Part shown: positions 25,497-32,664 of the stretch, one piece after another | Position numbering within the stretch: the first letter of the stretch is position 1 | How the letters are laid out: each line of letters opens with the position of its first letter | Source of the DNA: Phycisphaeraceae bacterium | Lineage (GTDB): Bacteria; Planctomycetota; Phycisphaerae; Phycisphaerales; SM1A02 | DNA: 64,000 nucleotides | Direction: 5' to 3' | Assembly: GCA_015709595.1 (NCBI GenBank) | Contig: CP054178.1 | Span: forward strand, 2,237,205-2,301,204 | Notes under the pieces: generated by a model | What the model was told of the DNA's origin: nothing | What the model saw: the letters and a program-made list of their open reading frames with translations, nothing else | Database searches by the model: none | Made by a program: the position numbers and the translations under genes

Positions 25497-28151
25497 GTGG
25501 TCAGCAAGAACACCCCCACGACGAACCGGATCATGGTCGTCAACGACGTGCCCGGCGAGGAATGCCGGATCGCCATTCTTGACAACGGGCGCCTCGACGA
25601 GCTCTACGCCGAACGAACCGCCACGGCGACCAACGTCGGCAACATCTACAAGGGACGCGTCATCAACGTCGAGCCCGCCATCCAGGCGGCGTTTATCGAC
25701 TTCGGCGAGGGTCAGAACGGCTTCCTGCACATCTCCGACCTGCACCCGCGATACTTTCCCGGCGAGGAGAAGACCGAGAGCGTGGGCAAGAAGATCCCGC
25801 GCCGTGACCGCCCCATGATGCAGGAGGCCCTCAAGCGCGGCGACTCCGTGCTCGTGCAGGTCATCAAGGAAGGCATCGGCACCAAGGGTCCGACGCTCAC
25901 CAGCTACATTTCCATCCCCGGGCGGCTGATGGTGATGATGCCCGACATGGACCGCGTGGGCGTGTCGCGCAAGATCGAGGACGAGGACAAACGCCGCGAG
26001 ATGCGCGAGATTCTCGACACCCTCGACCTGCCCGAGGGGCTGGGCTTCATCCTGCGCACCGCAGGGTTCGGACGATCCAAGACCGAACTGAAGCGCGACC
26101 TGGCGTACCTCACCCGCCTGTGGAAGCAGATGGAGAAGCGCATCCAGTCGGTGCAGGCGCCCTGCCCGCTGTACGTCGAGTCCGATCTGCTGATCCGCAC
26201 CATCCGCGACATCCTGGCGCCGGACATCTCCGCGATCATCGTGGACAGCGAGTCCGGCTTCGAGCGCGCCACGGACTTCCTGCGCGTGATCGCGCCGCGC
26301 TCCGCGCCGCGCGTGCTGCGGTACCGCAGGCCCGTGCCGATCTTCCACGCCTTCGACATCGAGAAGCAGATCGCCATGATCCACGAGCGCGAGGTGCCGC
26401 TGCCCTCGGGTGGAGCGATCGTCATCGACCAGACCGAGGCGCTGGTGGCCATCGACGTGAACTCCGGCAAGAGCCGCAGCGCCCGCGACAGCGAGACCAA
26501 CGCCTATCGCACCAACTGCGAGGCCGTGGATGAGATCTGCCGCCAGCTTCGGCTTCGCGACCTGGGCGGACTGGTCATCAACGATCTGATCGACATGGTG
26601 CGCGTCGATCACCGCCGCGCCATCGAAAAGCGCTTCAAGGACAATCTGGCCCGCGACCGCGCCAAGACCACCATCACCCGCATCAGCGAGTTCGGCATCC
26701 TGGAGATGACCCGGCAGCGCATGCGCCCCAGCATGCGCAAGACGCACTACCACACCTGCGCGGTGTGCAGCGGGCGGGGCGAGGTCCGCACGCCCGAGTC
26801 GCTCGCCGCCGACGCCGTGCGCAGCATCGCCTACCTGCTGCAGTTCGAGCGCGTGCAGACAGTGGAGATCGTGGTCTCGCCGCGGCTGGCCTCGGCGTTC
26901 CTCTCCTCGCGCCGCCGCGACCTGGTGGACCTGGAGGACGAGTTCGGCAAGACCGTGAAGGTGCGGGTCAGCGACGCCATCCCCACCGATCGCATCGACT
27001 ACTACGCCTACGACGACCGCAGCGCGGACATCGACATCACCCGCCTGCCGGCGCCCAAGGCGCCGGACCTGTCCGAGCTGGAGGCCGCCGACCTGCCGCT
27101 GCCTGAACCGGCGCCGGAGGAGGACGCCGCGGCGACCCAGCCGGAGGCCGGCGCCGCAGGTCGCAAGCGTCGTCGTCGTCGGGGCAAGCCGGTGGCGGGC
27201 ATCGAGACGGGCGCGCTCAAGAATCTGGCCGCCGAACTCGACCGCATGGAGCAGGAGATCGACGAGCAACTGGCCGAGGCGGACTCGGAACGTGAAACAC
27301 CTGCCGAACCCCCGTCCGCGCCCGGGTCGGATGATGGCGGCGTGACCGCCGGGCACGGTTCTCCCGCATCGGGCAAGAAGAAACGCCGCCGTCGTCGCCG
27401 TCGTGGTCGCGGTGGGGCCGCTGGGGAGAACTCGGCGCCGCCGGGGCAGCCCGGGCAACCCGTCGATGGGGAAGCGGCCGTGGACGGCGAGGATTCGGCG
27501 CAGGCCGTCGCCCCGCCTGCGGAGGAGGCGAACGTCGCCGCGGAATCCGTGGATGGTCCAGGTCTGGCGCCGGTCAGCGTGAATGGTCAGGCGACCGGGG
27601 ATGCGGCCGCTGGTGGAAAGCGCCGTCGTCGCCGTCGTCGTCGAAGGCGGGGGAGTGGTGCTGGCGACGCCGCGCCGGCCTTGGCGCGGTCCGAGGGTCC
27701 GGTCGGCCGCTCGCCCGCAACGTCCGAGGATGAGGCGTCCTTCGAGGACTCCAACGCACCGCCCCAGGCCCGCGGATCGGAGCAGTCCGATGCGGACGAG
27801 TCGGCGGAGTCGGCGGCCTCCGCGTCGTCCCCCGCGGCGGACGAGTCATCCCTCGAATCCGGGGGTCGTCGGCGTCGTCGTCGCCGTCGCGGGCGGGGCG
27901 GCAAGAACGCGGGCGCCGAGATGCGCCCATCTGGCGACGGGGTCGCCTCGACTCCCGCGACGCCTTCAATGAGGGGACCGGCGGGAGAAACCCTCGCGGC
28001 GTCGACGCCCGCACAGCCGGCGATGTCGGTATCGGCGCCTGCGGCATCGGCGTCCGCGGCTCGCCCGCGCCGCACGCTCTACCGCTTCCGCAAGAAGGCC
28101 GCCCCAGGCGTGGGGCGCGGAGGCGAGGAAGACGGCGGCTCGGACGAGTGA
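25497..28151 (+). CDS. rne: Ribonuclease E/G family protein with Arg-tract tail
   Basis: Endoribonuclease of the RNase E/G family, initiating mRNA decay and rRNA processing. Residues 1-500 are the catalytic half: N-terminal 'VGNIYKGRVINVEPAIQAAF' S1-type start, DNase I-like region with 'ALVAIDVNSGKS' and 'LGGLVINDLIDMVR' carrying the metal-binding Asp residues, and the Zn-link Cys pair C421/C424 in 'CAVCSGRG'. From about residue 520 to 884 the tail is disordered, Ala/Glu/Pro/Ser-rich, with four Arg/Lys clusters near 557, 627, 707 (K followed by ten R) and 790. Such tails usually bind RNA or degradosome partners. The GTG start gives the fullest product; an ATG 36 bases on would also keep the fold. 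Confidence 0.92.
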   Translation: MVSKNTPTTNRIMVVNDVPGEECRIAILDNGRLDELYAERTATATNVGNIYKGRVINVEPAIQAAFIDFGEGQNGFLHISDLHPRYFPGEEKTESVGKKIPRRDRPMMQEALKRGDSVLVQVIKEGIGTKGPTLTSYISIPGRLMVMMPDMDRVGVSRKIEDEDKRREMREILDTLDLPEGLGFILRTAGFGRSKTELKRDLAYLTRLWKQMEKRIQSVQAPCPLYVESDLLIRTIRDILAPDISAIIVDSESGFERATDFLRVIAPRSAPRVLRYRRPVPIFHAFDIEKQIAMIHEREVPLPSGGAIVIDQTEALVAIDVNSGKSRSARDSETNAYRTNCEAVDEICRQLRLRDLGGLVINDLIDMVRVDHRRAIEKRFKDNLARDRAKTTITRISEFGILEMTRQRMRPSMRKTHYHTCAVCSGRGEVRTPESLAADAVRSIAYLLQFERVQTVEIVVSPRLASAFLSSRRRDLVDLEDEFGKTVKVRVSDAIPTDRIDYYAYDDRSADIDITRLPAPKAPDLSELEAADLPLPEPAPEEDAAATQPEAGAAGRKRRRRRGKPVAGIETGALKNLAAELDRMEQEIDEQLAEADSERETPAEPPSAPGSDDGGVTAGHGSPASGKKKRRRRRRRGRGGAAGENSAPPGQPGQPVDGEAAVDGEDSAQAVAPPAEEANVAAESVDGPGLAPVSVNGQATGDAAAGGKRRRRRRRRRRGSGAGDAAPALARSEGPVGRSPATSEDEASFEDSNAPPQARGSEQSDADESAESAASASSPAADESSLESGGRRRRRRRRGRGGKNAGAEMRPSGDGVASTPATPSMRGPAGETLAASTPAQPAMSVSAPAASASAARPRRTLYRFRKKAAPGVGRGGEEDGGSDE

Positions 28152-28292
28152 TTCGCCGCGAAACACCCAGGCGGCGGGGGAACCGGTCACGAGCGGTGGA
28201 GTCCCGGCGATTGGTCGATTACGATGGACCGGCTGGGCCGGCGGTAGCCGGGTTCACCCCCGATTCGTGGCCGTGTCCAGCCGGAGCACTCA

Positions 28293-28850
28293 ATGACCAT
28301 TCGCGAAGAAGACATCGTCCCCATCCACTCGCCGAAACTCTCGCGCGGCGACACCCTGTTCCTGCCCGCCATCTTTCGCGGGTTGGGGACGACCATGCGC
28401 CACTGCTTCGAAAACGTGGGCCGCAACGGCAGCGTCAAGAAGAACGTGTGGGTGGTGCAGTACCCCGAGCAGCGCCGCGAGCAGCGGGACGTGCTCGACG
28501 GCGGCAGCGAGCCGAAGACCTTCCGCGGCGTCCACCGCCTCAACCGCGATGAGGACGGCCGCGTCCGCTGCGTGGCCTGCATGATGTGCTCCACCGCCTG
28601 CCCGGCCAACTGCATCCACATCGTGGCCGAGGAATCCCCCTGGCCCGACCGCGAGAAGTATCCCAAGCAGTTCGACATCGATGAACTGCGCTGCATCTTC
28701 TGCGGCATGTGCGAGGAGGCCTGCCCCTGCGACGCCATCGAACTCACCCCCGAGTACGACGTGGTGGGTCTGTCGCGGCAGGAAATGATCTTCGACAAGC
28801 AGAAACTGCTGTCGGTGTACGACGAGACGATCGGCGTGAAGCCGATGTGA
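28293..28850 (+). CDS. nuoI: NADH-quinone oxidoreductase subunit I (orphan NuoI)
   Basis: A ferredoxin-like subunit that carries two [4Fe-4S] clusters in the electron-transfer arm of complex I. Both motifs are complete: 'CVACMMCSTACPANC' near residue 93 and 'CIFCGMCEEACPCDAI' near 133. The N-terminal helix and 'YPEQRREQRDVLDGG' region are compatible with NuoI, and 185 residues is normal. It is alone here: no other nuo gene occurs within the window. So it may belong to a split complex I or to another electron-transfer partner. GGAG precedes the ATG. A bidirectional terminator lies downstream. Confidence 0.88.
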   Translation: MTIREEDIVPIHSPKLSRGDTLFLPAIFRGLGTTMRHCFENVGRNGSVKKNVWVVQYPEQRREQRDVLDGGSEPKTFRGVHRLNRDEDGRVRCVACMMCSTACPANCIHIVAEESPWPDREKYPKQFDIDELRCIFCGMCEEACPCDAIELTPEYDVVGLSRQEMIFDKQKLLSVYDETIGVKPM

Positions 28851-28915
28851 GCATGGCGGGCGTTTCGTTGTTCCGATCAGGAACGTCGCGCGGCAGCATG
28901 CGGGAACAAGAACAA

Positions 28916-28939
28916 GGGCCGGGCGATCTCGCCCGGCCC
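28916..28939. terminator. Bidirectional terminator between nuoI and PEP-CTERM gene
   Basis: GGGCCGGGC-GATCTC-GCCCGGCCC, a 9-bp stem (11 bp with the inner pairs), placed between two convergent genes. On the minus strand it is followed by TTGTTCTTGTT; on the plus strand the U-tract is poor. Confidence 0.75.
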
Positions 28940-28975
28940 CTGTCGCGTGTCGATGCAAGGCGTGAAGTCAGCCGA

Positions 28976-29698
28976 TCACGCCCGGCGACGCCGCCGCCCG
29001 CCCATCACCAGGCCCGCGCCCAGCAGCGCCAGGGCGCCCGGAGCGGGGACTTCGTTGGCCGTAAGGCGGGTCACGAAGAAGTTGCCCGCGCCGCCCGTGG
29101 TGCCGTTGTAGGTGCCGGTCCACAGGGCGCTGAAGCGGGTGCCGTAGCCCGACGTGGTGGTGCTCAGCGCGTTGAAGCTGGTCGTCGTCGTGTTGCCGGT
29201 CATGCCGGAGTGACGAATCTCGATGGTCAGGTGGCCGCCCGTGTACAGGTACTCGTTGAAGGTGATTTCAACACCCCAGGGGGCCGGTGAGCCGGCGCCT
29301 TGGAACGAGCCGGCCGCGAAGGTGAGCGGGCCGGAACGAACCTGCGTCGGTGCGCTCGTGAAATTGTTGGCGAACGTGGTGCTGCGAGCCGCGGGATCGA
29401 CGCCCGGGCCGATGTAGATGTCGAAATTGGCGAAATCCGCGTTGACGGACGGCGGCCAGTTCGCCGCGTTGGCGTTCAGACGCCACGTCAGTCCCGTCAG
29501 GTTCTTGCCCACGAACTGCGTCAGTTCGCTGGCGTTGATCTGCATCTGGTAGGTGCGGCCCGTCGTCACCATGTACAGGAAACTGGATGTCCCGTTGGTG
29601 TTGGCGTACTCAGCCGGCACCACGCCGTATTCCTGCGCCCACGCCCCCCCCCCCCCAAGCACCGCGGCGGCGGCGCACACGCTCATCACTCTCCTCAT
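28976..29698 (-). CDS. Secreted PEP-CTERM-like protein (2) with G13 tract
   Basis: A 240-residue exported protein. The signal peptide 'MRRVMSVCAAAAVLGGGGAW' contains four glycines encoded by a run of 13 identical bases. The mature part is Thr/Asn/Gly-rich and beta-like. The C-terminal sorting signal is 'EVPAPGALALLGAGLVMGG' plus the basic end 'RRRRRA', the common planctomycete variant of PEP-CTERM. GGAGG before the ATG supports the start at 29698. A well-spaced sigma-70 promoter lies at 29794-29822. A slip in the homopolymer would shift the frame inside the signal peptide, so expression may be phase-variable. Confidence 0.75.
   Translation of the reverse strand: MRRVMSVCAAAAVLGGGGAWAQEYGVVPAEYANTNGTSSFLYMVTTGRTYQMQINASELTQFVGKNLTGLTWRLNANAANWPPSVNADFANFDIYIGPGVDPAARSTTFANNFTSAPTQVRSGPLTFAAGSFQGAGSPAPWGVEITFNEYLYTGGHLTIEIRHSGMTGNTTTTSFNALSTTTSGYGTRFSALWTGTYNGTTGGAGNFFVTRLTANEVPAPGALALLGAGLVMGGRRRRRA
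29644..29656 (+). repeat. Homopolymer run C13 (G13 on the coding strand)
   Basis: Thirteen consecutive C on the plus strand, reading as four Gly codons plus the first base of the next codon in the signal peptide of the PEP-CTERM-like protein 2. It is the longest homopolymer noticed in the window. Runs of this length are prone to slipped-strand length change. Confidence 0.95.
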
Positions 29699-30051
29699 GA
29701 CTTGCTCCTCCGGTTTGAATCCAGTCGAATCGCATGAACCCGAACATCGGGTTCGCGTACCCACATGCCTCTGGTCCCCGGAAGTACATCACCGTTGTAC
29801 CAGAGCCAGACAGGAATGCCAAGCGGTTTTTTGATGTTCGTCGCGAGACCCATCGGCGTGACAGCACGGATGTCAAATTGGGAAGTCCTGGTAAAAATGA
29901 GAACGGGTGCGCGAAAGAACAGGGTGAATCCTTGGTTTTTGGCTCGTCCAGCAGTGGTCGGTTTGATATGGTGGCGTCTTTCCGGGCGTCGAGGCCTGCG
30001 GCGCCGGGACGCAGAGGTCTGGCAGGCCGTCTTTGTCGGGAGAGATGAACC
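29699..30051. other. Divergent intergenic region between two PEP-CTERM-like genes
   Basis: 353 bases. They contain the minus-strand promoter (29794-29822) and a 7-bp inverted repeat CTCTGGT/ACCAGAG at 29769-29805 that overlaps its -10 box. The plus-strand gene start at 30052 must have its promoter here too; a TTGGCT and a TGATAT are visible, but at 19-base spacing, so it is only a candidate. No gene. Confidence 0.5.
29794..29822 (-). promoter_or_regulatory. Sigma-70-type promoter of PEP-CTERM-like protein 2
   Basis: On the minus strand TTGGCA (29822-29817), 17-base spacer, TACAAC (29799-29794), about 96 bases upstream of the ATG. Matches are 5/6 and 4/6. The -10 box overlaps the inverted repeat CTCTGGT/ACCAGAG. 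Confidence 0.55.
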
Positions 30052-30945
30052 ATGATTCGATCCACCATTCTGGCGGCTGCGGTCGCCGCGGGTCTGGCGG
30101 CTTCGTCGTCCAGCGCCCAGTACGTGATGATGCCGGACTCGACCAACAACCGCCTGGTCCTGTTCGACCCGCAGACCGGCGCGCTGGTGAACAGCAACTA
30201 CTTCGCCCTGCAGTCCGGCGTCACGCCCATCCATGCCATGCAGGTGGGGCAGGAAATCTGGATCTCCGAGCAGGTCGGCGACAAGCTGGCCCGTTTCGAC
30301 CTGGTCGGCAACTCACTGGGCGCGGTGACCGGCGGCATGGACAACATCCGCGGCATGGGCCTGGTGAACGGACGGGTCTACGTGACCAACGCCGGCACCG
30401 CCAATGGCGCGCCGGGCGCGGCGGTCATCATGTTCGATACCGCGGGCAACAACCTGGGCTTCTTCGCCACGCCCAATGCGCCCAGCCCCTTCGGCATCCT
30501 CAATCACCAGGGCGGCATCCTGGTCTCGTCCAGCAGCGCCAACGACGACATCCACCGCTACAGCATCTCCGGCGTGTCCCAGGGCACGTTCCACAACTCC
30601 ACCTCGCTCAACTTCGCCGAGCAGATGGATCACGATCACAGCGGCAACGTGCTGGTGGCTGGGTTCTCCTCGCCCGCCGGCATCTACACGCTCGACGCCA
30701 ACACCGGCGCCATTCTCAGCTCCTTCACCGCGTCGGGAGCGCGCGGCGTGTTCCAACTGGGCAACGGCAACATCCTCTGGAGCAACAGCGCCGGCGCCCA
30801 CGTCTACGACGTGAACACCCAGATCAGCACCCAGGTCTACGCCGGCGGCGGGCGCTACTTTGACCTGCTCGTCATCCCCGCGCCCGGTGCGGCGGCCCTG
30901 CTCGGCCTGGGCGCCCTGGTCGGCGGTCGGCGACGAAGACGCTGA
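30052..30945 (+). CDS. Secreted PEP-CTERM-like protein (3), propeller-like
   Basis: A 297-residue exported protein with a clear signal peptide ('STILAAAVAAGLAASSSSAQ'). The body has repeated strands such as 'STNNRLVLFDPQTGALVN', 'GDKLARFDLVGNSLGAVTGG' and 'GIYTLDANTGAILSSF', which recall beta-propeller (NHL/SMP-30-like) blades. The C-terminal sorting signal is 'VIPAPGAAALLGLGALVGG' plus RRRRR. It is probably anchored at or released from the cell surface after exosortase-type cleavage (inferred). The ATG is preceded by GGGAGAGA. An intrinsic terminator follows 29 bases after the stop. Confidence 0.75.
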   Translation: MIRSTILAAAVAAGLAASSSSAQYVMMPDSTNNRLVLFDPQTGALVNSNYFALQSGVTPIHAMQVGQEIWISEQVGDKLARFDLVGNSLGAVTGGMDNIRGMGLVNGRVYVTNAGTANGAPGAAVIMFDTAGNNLGFFATPNAPSPFGILNHQGGILVSSSSANDDIHRYSISGVSQGTFHNSTSLNFAEQMDHDHSGNVLVAGFSSPAGIYTLDANTGAILSSFTASGARGVFQLGNGNILWSNSAGAHVYDVNTQISTQVYAGGGRYFDLLVIPAPGAAALLGLGALVGGRRRRR

Positions 30946-30973
30946 ATCACGCGACGCCAACAAGAACCCCTGT

Positions 30974-31002
30974 GCCCCGACCTTGCGTCGGGGCTTTTCT
31001 TT
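30974..31002 (+). terminator. Intrinsic terminator after PEP-CTERM-like protein 3
   Basis: GCCCCGAC-CTTGC-GTCGGGGC, 8-bp stem and 5-base loop, followed by TTTTCTTT. Confidence 0.9.
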
Positions 31003-31069
31003 GAATGGAGTCGGATCACCGATCCGGGCAAGAAGCGAGCGAGGACGACACGTCCGCGCCCAAGGTTCA

Positions 31070-31768
31070 TCATCGCTCGCGTTTCACTTCGACGCCCTGC
31101 ACGCCGTCCAGCGCGTGGAGTGAGGCGAGCAGCGCTCCCGCCGCGGCTTCATCCGGCAGACGGACCACCCACGTGGTTTCCACCGACGCGCCCTGACGGG
31201 TGGTGCCGATCGACTCCATGCGGAGGGCCTCATCGTGTCGGGAGATCACTTGGCGCAGCACGGCGTCGGTCACCAGTCCGGCGCCGGTGCGCACCGTGAC
31301 GCGGAAGGGGATTCCCATGCCGTTCGGGCCGGGTCGGCGGGCCTCGCGATCCGCTTCGCGCGGGCGGAAGAGGTACGCCGCCGCGCCAGCCACGGGAATC
31401 GCCATGAGCGGAATCATCAGGAACCCCGCCCCCAGCGCCATGCCCACCGCGACGGCGAAGATGACGAAGGCCACGTCGCGCGTGTCCTCCACCACGGTGC
31501 GGAAGCGCACGATCGCCAGCGCGCCCACCAGCGAGAACGCCCGCGCCACGTTGTTGCCGATCACCAGCGTCATCATGGCGATCAGCACCGTCAGCAGCAC
31601 CAGCGTGGCCATCATCTGGCGCGACTGCTCATCGGGCCTGCCGTGCGTGAAGCGGAATACGCCCGCCACGACCATGCCCAGCACCAGCGCGCAGCCCAGA
31701 CGCACCGCCACGACATGGACGGTCAGATCGGGGTCGCCCTGAAACGGGGAGTGCAGCCACTCAGGCAC
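31070..31768 (-). CDS. DUF4956 membrane protein
   Basis: A 232-residue membrane protein with about four hydrophobic segments in the first 130 residues and a soluble C-terminus. The segment 'GNNVARAFSLVGALAIVRFR' with the following 'DTRDVAFVIFAVAVGMALGA' is the signature of the DUF4956 family. The C-terminal 75 residues resemble a small alpha/beta regulatory fold ('SVETTWVVRLPDEAAAGALL'). The GTG start at 31768 overlaps the stop of the VTC-domain gene by 8 bases and has GAGGTGG just upstream, so the two are translationally coupled. DUF4956 proteins often lie beside VTC-domain polyphosphate polymerases; their role is unknown, possibly a membrane channel or anchor for the polymerase (inference). 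Confidence 0.82.
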   Translation of the reverse strand: MPEWLHSPFQGDPDLTVHVVAVRLGCALVLGMVVAGVFRFTHGRPDEQSRQMMATLVLLTVLIAMMTLVIGNNVARAFSLVGALAIVRFRTVVEDTRDVAFVIFAVAVGMALGAGFLMIPLMAIPVAGAAAYLFRPREADREARRPGPNGMGIPFRVTVRTGAGLVTDAVLRQVISRHDEALRMESIGTTRQGASVETTWVVRLPDEAAAGALLASLHALDGVQGVEVKRER

Positions 31769-32663
31769 GGACCACCTCGGACGCGGAGGTCGCCGCGCCC
31801 CAGGCATCGCGGCACAACCGGTACTTCGATACGGGGGTCGGACTCAGCCGAAACCTCGTGAGCGCTTCGCGGAACAGGTGAGGAACCGCGTCAAGGAACT
31901 TCATCTCCACGATGACCCGACCCTGCAACAGCGGACGAACGACGACGGTGCCGTCAGTGCCTCCGGCGGCGCAGGCGTCCGCGCCGGCCCTCACCATCGA
32001 CGGGACTGGCGTCTGCCCCGCCTGATCGCTCAGCAACCATCCGCTCGCCGGCGTTCCTCGCATGTCCCGATCAAACGTGAGCCGCACCGGTGCCTCGTTC
32101 ACCGAGGCGAAGAAGGCCGTTCGCTCATAGGCGATGCCGCACGCGGGCAGCAGCCCCCGGGTCGCGGTCTGTCGCCGGAACCACTCGCCCGCCCACTCGG
32201 CCGCGGCGTGACCATTGGAAGCCGCTCCGTTCAACTGGGCGGCCGGGTCAAGTCGGTTGATCAGCGTCGGCTGCGCCAGGCGGGCCAGTTCCTCAAGCGG
32301 CACGCTCGTGCGTCGTTTCGACACGCGGTCGCCGCGCCGCGACTTGCGCTCGAGAAACACCCAGGGCAACGCGCCGTAGCGGCGGACTCGGTACTTTCGC
32401 CTGGTGTATCCCGGCGTGCGGCGATACACGTCCATCGCGGGCGTATCGAGGTAGAGCGACGCGATGTGGTACGCGCCGTCGAGCGCCGCGTCGCCGTGCG
32501 GGTCGAGCGTCAGACGTTCGCGCGCCCACATCCGCAGCTCGGCGGCGCGCGTCTCGTCCAGCAGGAACTTCATCTCGAAGGCCTGGCGGGCGGGATCGCG
32601 CCGCGCAATGAGGGATGGTGAATCGCTGGCCGATGGCTGGCCGCTCAAGCCGGGTGTCGTCAC
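31761..32663 (-). CDS. VTC-domain (polyphosphate polymerase-like) protein
   Basis: A 300-residue soluble protein matching the VTC/CYTH-like tunnel fold: 'FEMKFLLDETRAAELRMWAR' at the start, 'YHIASLYLDTPAMDVYRR' near 65, basic strand 'YTRRKYRVRRYG' near 86, 'WVFLERKSRRGDRVSKRR' near 100, 'RLTFDRDMRG' near 200, 'VIVEMKFLDAVPHLFREALT' near 255 and 'SKYRLC' near the end. In yeast VTC4 the basic and acidic tunnel residues polymerise ATP phosphate into polyphosphate. Activity here is inferred. GTG at 32663 has AGGAGCAATGAG upstream, and the CotH stop lies one base before it. It is the middle gene of a three-gene operon. Confidence 0.85.
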   Translation of the reverse strand: MTTPGLSGQPSASDSPSLIARRDPARQAFEMKFLLDETRAAELRMWARERLTLDPHGDAALDGAYHIASLYLDTPAMDVYRRTPGYTRRKYRVRRYGALPWVFLERKSRRGDRVSKRRTSVPLEELARLAQPTLINRLDPAAQLNGAASNGHAAAEWAGEWFRRQTATRGLLPACGIAYERTAFFASVNEAPVRLTFDRDMRGTPASGWLLSDQAGQTPVPSMVRAGADACAAGGTDGTVVVRPLLQGRVIVEMKFLDAVPHLFREALTRFRLSPTPVSKYRLCRDAWGAATSASEVVRA

Positions 32664-32664
32664 C

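Noticed and set aside
25479-27458. A 659-codon minus-strand frame
   Set aside because: Antisense to the catalytic half of RNase E/G, which has all expected motifs.
27160-27910. CGTCGT-rich runs as a possible minisatellite
   Set aside because: They are codon runs for Arg tracts in the RNase E tail, so they are explained as coding sequence; kept only as a protein-level observation.
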